Source: Chloroflexota bacterium (GTDB lineage Bacteria; Chloroflexota; Dehalococcoidia; Lucifugimonadales; Lucifugimonadaceae). Taken from it: a stretch of DNA of 6,774 nt. The stretch lies in assembly GCA_030831265.1 (NCBI GenBank), contig JAURLM010000266.1:1-6774 (forward strand), read 5' to 3'. A model generated the notes under the pieces. That model was given only the letters and a program-made list of their open reading frames with translations. It was not told the origin of the DNA and searched no databases. Numbering within the stretch: the stretch's first letter is position 1; every line of letters begins with the position of its first letter. Shown here in pieces: positions 1-3,546 of the stretch. The translations under genes were made by a program, and so were the position numbers.

Positions 1-657
1 CGCATACTGTCCGCCAATCAGCGTGGACGCATAGTGGGTTATAAGATTGGCTGCACCACGCCGGTGATGCAAGAGTTCCTGGGCATACCGAACCCGTGTG
101 CGGGGGCGTTGTACCAGCCATCCGTTTACTTCCAGGAGGGCATGCTCAAGCACGCCTCGTACCTGCATCCCGGTGTTGAGGCAGAACTTGCCGTGTTTCT
201 CGGAGCGGATATCACGGAACGCGCAGGCGGTCACACCCGTAACACGGTAGCTGACGCGGTACAGGCGCTGTTCGTTGGCATCGAAATCGTGGATGACCGC
301 TGGGATGACTACAAGGCCATCGACACGCCATCACTGATAGCAGATGACTTCTTCGGCGCTGGCTGTGTGCTCGGAGATCCTGTTACGTCATTGCGCGATC
401 TCGATATTGAAAACCTTCGCGGCGAGATGCGGATCAATGGTCAAGTGGTTGGAACCGGTATCAGTGGAGATATTCTCGGCCACCCGCTGGAAGCACTGGC
501 ATGGCTGGCGAACTCTGTCACCGATCGCGGCGAGTCATTGCATCGAGGCCAAATTGTGATGCTTGGAAGTGTTGTGCAGACCCGATGGGTTAATCACATG
601 GACGAGGTTGAGGTTGAGATCGACGGCCTCGGTAAGGTGACCGCGTGGTTCGGCTAG
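1..657 (+). CDS. MhpD/fumarylacetoacetate hydrolase-family hydratase or decarboxylase, 5' end cut off
   Basis: The reading frame is open from base 1 and stops at TAG 655-657, leaving 218 visible residues; roughly 40-50 N-terminal residues of a usual ~260-residue protein lie outside the window. The GTG at 34 is an internal valine, because the family motif V-G-Y-K-I-G (visible residues 12-17, cf. GWKIG in MhpD) and the residues before it are already in frame. G-V-E-A-E (58-62) and E-I-V-D-D-R (95-100) fit the acidic residues that bind the divalent metal (E60, E62, E95). G-T-G-..-G-H-P-L-E-A-L-A-W-L (151-169) is the conserved C-terminal block of 2-keto-4-pentenoate hydratases and 4-oxalocrotonate decarboxylases. 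By family it is a cytosolic Mg/Mn enzyme that hydrates a 2-hydroxydienoate or decarboxylates a related keto acid. Hydratase and decarboxylase cannot be told apart here. The PPOX gene follows after 22 bases, suggesting co-transcription. Confidence 0.88.
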   Translation, partial: RILSANQRGRIVGYKIGCTTPVMQEFLGIPNPCAGALYQPSVYFQEGMLKHASYLHPGVEAELAVFLGADITERAGGHTRNTVADAVQALFVGIEIVDDRWDDYKAIDTPSLIADDFFGAGCVLGDPVTSLRDLDIENLRGEMRINGQVVGTGISGDILGHPLEALAWLANSVTDRGESLHRGQIVMLGSVVQTRWVNHMDEVEVEIDGLGKVTAWFG

Positions 658-679
658 CGCACGCAGACTCAGGATAGAT

Positions 680-1180
680 ATGGCTAATTCCAGCTTCCCC
701 AGTCCCGAAAGACCGGCCATGCCGGAGAGCTACGGTCTCAACGCAGATGGTGTGACATTCACCCCAATCGCATGGGAATGGGTGACCGCACGGCTCGAGA
801 AGTCTCGCAACTACTGGGTGGCTACGACACGCAAGAACGGTCGGCCTCACGTTTCACCGGTGTGGGGACTCTGGTTCGAGGGCCGCATCCACTTTGCAAC
901 GGACGCTAAATCACTCAAGGCCCAGAACCTCGACCGCGACAGGTCATGCTCCGTTCACCTGGAGAGCGGCGACGAGGTAGTTATCCTGGATGGCCGCGCT
1001 GAGCGGATAGAAGACGAGTCCGCTCTCGAGCGATTCCTGCACGCATACGACCGCAAGTACTCGATTCGCCCGGAGATCGGCCCCGGATCAGCGCCCATTT
1101 TCGCTGTAACCCATACGACGGTTATTGCGTGGACAGAATCGGACTTCCCGAACACCGCCACCCGGTGGAAGTTCCGCTGA
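680..1180 (+). CDS. PPOX/FDOR split-barrel family protein (FMN- or F420-dependent oxidoreductase-like)
   Basis: This 166-residue protein is the usual size for a single split beta-barrel of the pyridoxamine 5'-phosphate oxidase-like superfamily. Diagnostic segments are Y-W-V-A-T-T-R-K-N-G-R-P-H-V-S-P-V-W (45-62), then W-F-E-G-R-I-H-F-A-T (65-74), S-L-K-A-Q-N-L (78-84, the phosphate-contacting S/K region), a V-V-I-L-D-G-R-A-E-R-I strand (100-110) and a closing T-R-W-K-F (161-165). The pattern resembles F420-type FDOR-B proteins more than true PNPOx, but bound FMN, F420, heme or a non-catalytic role cannot be decided from sequence. No signal peptide or membrane segment is visible, so it is probably cytosolic. 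The ATG at 680 has a weak AGGA (671-674) five bases upstream. An in-frame ATG at 719 (residue 14) is a possible alternative that leaves the fold intact. It lies 22 bases after the FAH-type gene and 103 bases before the MR-type gene. Confidence 0.85.
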   Translation: MANSSFPSPERPAMPESYGLNADGVTFTPIAWEWVTARLEKSRNYWVATTRKNGRPHVSPVWGLWFEGRIHFATDAKSLKAQNLDRDRSCSVHLESGDEVVILDGRAERIEDESALERFLHAYDRKYSIRPEIGPGSAPIFAVTHTTVIAWTESDFPNTATRWKFR

Positions 1181-1211
1181 TTCACTCCCCGCACATCGCA
1201 ACTGATGCCCT

Positions 1212-1251
1212 GCCGGCGTAGAATCCGGGCCGTCTGGCGATTCTCGCCGGC
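1212..1251. other. Strong intergenic hairpin with one bulged base, no T-tract
   Basis: The arm GCCGGCG-t-AGAATC (1212-1225) pairs with GATTCTCGCCGGC (1239-1251). That gives 13 base pairs interrupted by a single unpaired T, around a 13-base loop. It fills most of the gap between the PPOX stop (1180) and the MR-type start (1284). Neither side is followed by a T-run, so it is not a standard intrinsic terminator. It could be an mRNA-processing or stability element, a dispersed palindromic repeat, or an operator. The TAGAAT at 1219-1224 resembles a -10 box, but I see no good -35 partner. Confidence 0.6.
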
Positions 1252-1268
1252 CGCAAGTGCAGGCAATC

Positions 1269-1275
1269 AAAAGGG
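1269..1275 (+). promoter_or_regulatory. Ribosome binding site deciding the start of the MR-type gene
   Basis: AAAAGGG lies 8 bases before the ATG at 1284. The only longer in-frame start, ATG at 1257, has no such motif and would add nine residues with no counterpart in the family. The sister gene at 6080 also begins at the equivalent M-K-I-T-N, so 1284 is the better start. Confidence 0.7.
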
Positions 1276-1283
1276 CAGCTTCA

Positions 1284-2444
1284 ATGAAAATCACGAATGT
1301 AACGACCCACAAGGTTCATCCCGGCCCTGGGATGAAGAACTTCCTGTTCGTGAAGCTGGAGACTGACAACGGCATCACCGGGTGGGGCGAGGCCTACACG
1401 CAGTCAGACCGTGACACACAGGTAGAGACACATATCCAGCAGGTGGCTCGTTACCTGGAAGGCCGCGATCCGTTCCACATCCGCCACTTCATGCACGTAA
1501 TCCACGAGGATTTTGCGACCAAGCGTTCGGCGATGGACCTGCACTGTGCCATGTCAGGCATCGAGATCGCCATGTGGGACATCGTAGGTAAAGCACTTGA
1601 ACAGCCTGTCTACAACCTGCTGGGCGGACCGGTTCGACCACGAATCAAGCTGTACGCAAACAGCTGGAGCGGCGGTGCCAAAACACCTGATGACTATGCA
1701 AAGAAGGCTATCGAGACTGTTCAAAAGGGTTTTGGAGCGCTCAAGTTCGACCCGTTCCCCGGTCCGTGGCGTGAATACCCGGATTACGAGGAACTGGAAC
1801 AGGCTGCAGCGATTGTCGGCGCTGTACGTGAAGCAGTTGGCGGAAAAGTCGAGCTCCTCATCGAGGTTCACCGCAGACTTGCGCCGATGAACGCCATACG
1901 TGTAGCAAAGATGCTGGAGCAGTTCCGACCATACTGGTTTGAAGAACCATGCCCGCCTGACAACATACCGGCAATCCGCGAGGTTAAGGACAACACGACC
2001 ATTCCGATTGTCACCGGCGAGTCACTCTACACTCGCAACGGCTTCCGAGAAGTTTTTGACCTGAGCGCGGCTGACATCATCAATCCGGACATCTGCAACA
2101 CGGGTGGAATACTTGAGCTAACTCAGATAGCGGCAATGGCGCAGCCGTACTACATCGGCGTGTCCCCGCATGGCTGGAACAGCACCGGGATTGGCGCAGC
2201 CGCAGCGGTACACGCCTCTGCCACAATGCCGAATTTCCTGATCTACGAATACATGGTGCACGCAGAAGCGGTGTCCAAGGACATCACGACCGGGTACAAC
2301 CAGCCAGAAAACGGTTACCTGGAACTGCCAACTGCACCGGGACTGGGCATCGAGATTGATGAGTCAAAACTTGCGAAGTACGCCTACAAGCAGTATCCGC
2401 CAAGGAAGATTCGAACTGTAGAGGACGAGCGCAACTGGCATTAG
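1284..2444 (+). CDS. Mandelate racemase/muconate lactonizing enzyme-family protein, probable sugar-acid dehydratase-like
   Basis: This is a complete 386-residue enolase-superfamily enzyme of usual length. The N-terminal alpha+beta capping domain runs to about residue 120 (I-T-G-W-G-E 31-36; S-G-I-E-I-A-M-W-D-I 91-100; N-L-L-G-G 111-115), followed by the TIM barrel. Candidate catalytic residues are K154-F-D156 after strand 2; the three Mg ligands E194, E220 (in W-F-E-E-P) and E246 (in T-G-E-S), spaced exactly 26 and 26 as in mandelate racemase; H196; the D269/H296 dyad (N-P-D and S-P-H-G-W-N); and E322. By family it abstracts the proton alpha to a carboxylate to form a Mg-stabilised enediolate, leading to dehydration or epimerisation. 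H196 together with the dyad resembles galactonate/mannonate dehydratase-type members, but the substrate is unknown. The first metal ligand is Glu where Asp is usual. It is cytosolic by lack of a signal and probably co-transcribed with the two upstream genes; the terminator at 2471-2506 ends it. Confidence 0.9.
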   Translation: MKITNVTTHKVHPGPGMKNFLFVKLETDNGITGWGEAYTQSDRDTQVETHIQQVARYLEGRDPFHIRHFMHVIHEDFATKRSAMDLHCAMSGIEIAMWDIVGKALEQPVYNLLGGPVRPRIKLYANSWSGGAKTPDDYAKKAIETVQKGFGALKFDPFPGPWREYPDYEELEQAAAIVGAVREAVGGKVELLIEVHRRLAPMNAIRVAKMLEQFRPYWFEEPCPPDNIPAIREVKDNTTIPIVTGESLYTRNGFREVFDLSAADIINPDICNTGGILELTQIAAMAQPYYIGVSPHGWNSTGIGAAAAVHASATMPNFLIYEYMVHAEAVSKDITTGYNQPENGYLELPTAPGLGIEIDESKLAKYAYKQYPPRKIRTVEDERNWH

Positions 2445-2470
2445 GTGGGAGTGTTTAGTCGACATAAATA

Positions 2471-2506
2471 AAAACGCCTGCAAGAGCTAACTCTTGCAGG
2501 CGTTTT
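2471..2506. terminator. Bidirectional intrinsic terminator between convergent genes
   Basis: The arm AAAACGCCTGCAAGAG (2471-2486) pairs perfectly with 2491-2506 around the loop CTAA. On the plus strand the stem ends in TTTT, terminating the MR-type gene 27 bases after its stop. On the minus strand it runs into a longer T-rich tail (TTTTTATTTAT), terminating the 70-aa gene whose stop is at 2526. The perfect 16-bp stem makes this the clearest regulatory feature of the window. Confidence 0.93.
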
Positions 2507-2525
2507 CGTTCACATCTCAGTCTGG

Positions 2526-2738
2526 TTAGGCAGCCTTGTTCAGGTCGCTAACTGACCGCTCTTCACCTACAAGGTGAGGCGTGCGAATCTTCCCACGACG
2601 GGCGTAATCACCGTCGTGTGCGTGACGTGCTACTGAGTCACCCAGAAGGATGGCCTGGTACTGTTCCTTGGGGTCAACCAGGTTGGTCTCGAGCACGTGA
2701 CCGATCCGCGAGAATACGTTGCGAATCACTTTTGCCAC
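2526..2738 (-). CDS. Small hypothetical protein, 70 aa, unrecognised
   Basis: I do not recognise the family. The product is soluble-looking and rich in charged residues, with an N-terminal amphipathic stretch (V-I-R-N-V-F-S-R-I-G-H-V-L, 4-16), a central E-Q-Y-Q-A-I-L-L-G-D-S-V-A (25-37), then H-A-H-D-G-D-Y-A-R-R-G-K (39-50). It has no membrane segment, cysteine cluster or signal peptide. The case for a real gene rests on context: a GGGGGAG ribosome site 8 bases before the GTG at 2738, a promoter-like element upstream, and a perfect-stem terminator 19 bases beyond the stop whose T-tract suits this strand. The same frame stays open to an ATG at 2837, which would give 103 aa, but that ATG sits about 6 bases from the predicted transcription start and lacks a ribosome site, so GTG is preferred. 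Function unknown. Confidence 0.6.
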   Translation of the reverse strand: MAKVIRNVFSRIGHVLETNLVDPKEQYQAILLGDSVARHAHDGDYARRGKIRTPHLVGEERSVSDLNKAA

Positions 2739-2746
2739 TTTTGTTT

Positions 2747-2753
2747 CTCCCCC
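2747..2753 (-). promoter_or_regulatory. Strong ribosome binding site for the 70-aa gene
   Basis: On the minus strand GGGGGAG is followed by eight A-rich bases (AAACAAAA) and then GTG. This spacing is ideal, and it is the main reason for choosing the 2738 GTG over the upstream ATGs at 2837 and 2822. Confidence 0.65.
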
Positions 2754-2849
2754 GGCACTTGGAATACCGGTGCGTAGAGTTCTGGTACGCATTTCGTCGC
2801 GTGGCTGGCGGGCGATGCACATCACCGCCTCATTCAACCCGCTCGTTCT

Positions 2850-2877
2850 ATTCTACGCTTTTCGCAACGAATTGCAA
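2850..2877 (-). promoter_or_regulatory. Putative sigma70-type promoter of the 70-aa gene
   Basis: On the minus strand TTGCAA (2877-2872) and TAGAAT (2855-2850) are separated by 16 bases, inside the AT-richest stretch of the window. Transcription would begin near 2843, leaving a leader of about 105 bases before the GTG. Within that leader are inverted repeats at 2807-2829 (GGCGG/CCGCC arms) and 2772-2790 (GCGTA/TACGC), so it may fold. This is a motif match only. Confidence 0.45.
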
Positions 2878-2906
2878 GTAATAGAGTTGTTAATAAGCCG
2901 TAACTT

Positions 2907-2925
2907 AACGATTATCGAAATCGTT
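2907..2925. promoter_or_regulatory. Palindrome upstream of the 70-aa gene promoter
   Basis: AACGAT (2907-2912) and ATCGTT (2920-2925) form a perfect 6-bp inverted repeat around TATCGAA, about 64-82 bases upstream of the predicted minus-strand start. This suits a dimeric regulator site but is short enough to arise by chance in AT-rich DNA. Confidence 0.3.
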
Positions 2926-2950
2926 TTACCCTATTCCTACACGTTACCCT

Positions 2951-2972
2951 TATTGTGACGCCACTCACAATA
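2951..2972. promoter_or_regulatory. CRP/FNR-type operator candidate
   Basis: TATTGTGA (2951-2958), CGCCAC, TCACAATA (2965-2972) is a perfect 8-bp inverted repeat with the TGTGA-N6-TCACA core recognised by CRP-like proteins. It lies about 118 bases upstream of the predicted start of the 70-aa transcript and just before a CATAAT box (2983-2988) on the plus strand, which could serve a short plus-strand RNA ending at the 3093-3131 terminator. Which unit it controls is unresolved. Confidence 0.45.
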
Positions 2973-3092
2973 GGTCTTTGGTCATAATGATGCACGCGAT
3001 TTCCGAACTCTTGTAGTGGAATTCACGCAGGTTTCGGACCACTTTCCTGCCACACTACCTGTTGCCGGGTTGGTCTCAAGTACGGACAAAAC

Positions 3093-3131
3093 AAAAGGCG
3101 ACCGGACTCAGAACGGTCCGCTCGCCTTTTT
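3093..3131. terminator. Intrinsic terminator, usable on both strands
   Basis: AAAAGGCGA-c-CGGAC (3093-3107) pairs with GTCCG-c-TCGCCTTTT (3116-3130) with one C/C mismatch and an 8-base loop. On the plus strand it ends in TTTTT. On the minus strand it ends in TTTTGTTTT. The hairpins crowded on its minus-strand upstream side suggest it mainly ends a minus-strand transcript, perhaps the structured RNA at 3093-3412 or the 3' end of the acylase message. Confidence 0.8.
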
Positions 3132-3319
3132 CTCCCGGCTCCGGCAGGTTTCCCGTGCACCGGAACCACTCCGCTGGGGTGTGCTGGTAGAGGCCATTAC
3201 GGCCTTAGCTGCCGTCCCCGAACCGTCCCACCGACGGTTTTGACCGGGGATGTTTCGGCGCTTTTGTATTCACGACGCACACCCGACGGAGTTACTTGTC
3301 CCGCTGGGATCGATCCGGG

Positions 3320-3394
3320 TTACCCCGTGGTCCCCGCGGGACCTGGATAAGCCACATGGATGATCCAACCTCGGAAGCGCTTGCGCATCTTCAT
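3320..3394 (-). CDS. Possible 24-aa leader or small peptide ORF
   Basis: An ATG at 3394 follows a near-ideal ribosome site and runs 24 codons to TAA at 3322-3320. The peptide starts M-K-M-R-K-R-F-R (five basic residues in the first eight), continues G-W-I-I-H-V-A-Y and ends P-G-P-A-G-T-T-G. A hairpin with a GCAA loop begins at the last base of the start codon and could modulate its translation. No gene follows on this strand before the terminator, so a classical attenuation leader is not obvious. The frame stays open for about 41 codons beyond the TAA, which is noted only as a curiosity. The strong ribosome site supports translation; nothing supports a function. Confidence 0.35.
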   Translation of the reverse strand: MKMRKRFRGWIIHVAYPGPAGTTG

Positions 3395-3402
3395 TAAGGC
3401 GA

Positions 3403-3412
3403 CCCTCCTTTC
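3403..3412 (-). promoter_or_regulatory. Exceptionally strong Shine-Dalgarno
   Basis: The minus strand reads GAAAGGAGGG, nine consecutive bases of which (GAAAGGAGG) are complementary to the CCTCCTTTC end of bacterial 16S rRNA. AGGAGG sits 9 bases before the ATG at 3394. It is by far the strongest ribosome site in the window, and its only visible customer is the 24-codon ORF. Confidence 0.6.
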
Positions 3413-3427
3413 GTGACTGCTATCCCT

Positions 3428-3446
3428 GAACGGGTATTCCCCGTTC
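3428..3446. other. Short perfect hairpin between the acylase stop and the short ORF
   Basis: GAACGGG (3428-3434) and CCCGTTC (3440-3446) pair perfectly around TATTC. There is no T-tract on either side, so termination of the acylase transcript here is not supported. It may be part of the same folded region as the hairpins downstream on the minus strand. Confidence 0.4.
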
Positions 3447-3546
3447 CTCACTATCAAGTTACCGCATGTGTCTGATGAATTGATCGAAAGCGCGTGATAT
3501 CTACGTGAAAACGCGTGAGTCGCCAGTTTGTTCAGAACGTGAGTAT

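Larger units (their letters stand above)
3093..3412 (-). ncRNA. Candidate structured RNA or structured 3' region, no known family
   Basis: Read on the minus strand this stretch has successive stems. One at 3392-3374 has a GCAA tetraloop. One at 3343-3329 is GGTCCC/GGGACC around a 3-base loop. One at 3249-3216 is CCCCG plus AACCGTC pairing with GACGGTT and CGGGG with a 5-base bulge. One at 3204-3192 has GGCC arms. One at 3167-3137 is GGTTCCGG/CCGGAGCC enclosing a GAAA tetraloop. The terminator closes the series. GNRA loops appear only in this orientation, which favours minus-strand transcription. I looked for and did not find the core motifs of RNase P RNA (GAGGAAAGTCC), tmRNA (GGTTTCGAC), SRP RNA or the T-box, TPP and cobalamin riboswitches. 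The 5' end is uncertain: no strong promoter is visible between 3420 and 3546, so it could be the 3' part of the acylase transcript, whose stop is at 3547 on the same strand. It contains a 24-codon ORF near its 5' end. Confidence 0.4.

Noticed and set aside
34..36. GTG as the start of the FAH/MhpD-type gene
   Set aside because: The frame is open to base 1 and the residues upstream already match the family, so the gene is truncated by the window edge, not started here.
2739..2837. N-terminal extension of the 70-aa protein to 103 aa
   Set aside because: The ATG at 2837 lies only about 6 bases from the predicted transcription start and lacks a ribosome site, while the GTG at 2738 has an ideal one.
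2618..2958. Two overlapping plus-strand ORFs (87 and 79 aa)
   Set aside because: They are antisense to the 70-aa gene and its leader and promoter, lack ribosome sites, and have low-complexity products.
3137..3167. Group II intron domain V
   Set aside because: Has a GAAA loop and similar size, but lacks the catalytic AGC triad with its GUU partner, and no intron-encoded protein or other domains are present.
3016..3243. Plus-strand ORF of 75 aa
   Set aside because: It runs straight through the intrinsic terminator at 3093-3131 and the stems beyond it, and lacks a ribosome site and family resemblance.
3307..3316. GGATCGATCC as a tRNA T-arm or attachment site
   Set aside because: It is a simple 10-base palindrome without a T-loop, acceptor stem or duplicated partner.
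3093..3412. RNase P RNA, tmRNA, SRP RNA, T-box, TPP or cobalamin riboswitch
   Set aside because: Their hallmark sequences were looked for on both strands and not found; a few short resemblances (GGCTTATCC, ACCTGCC) are isolated.
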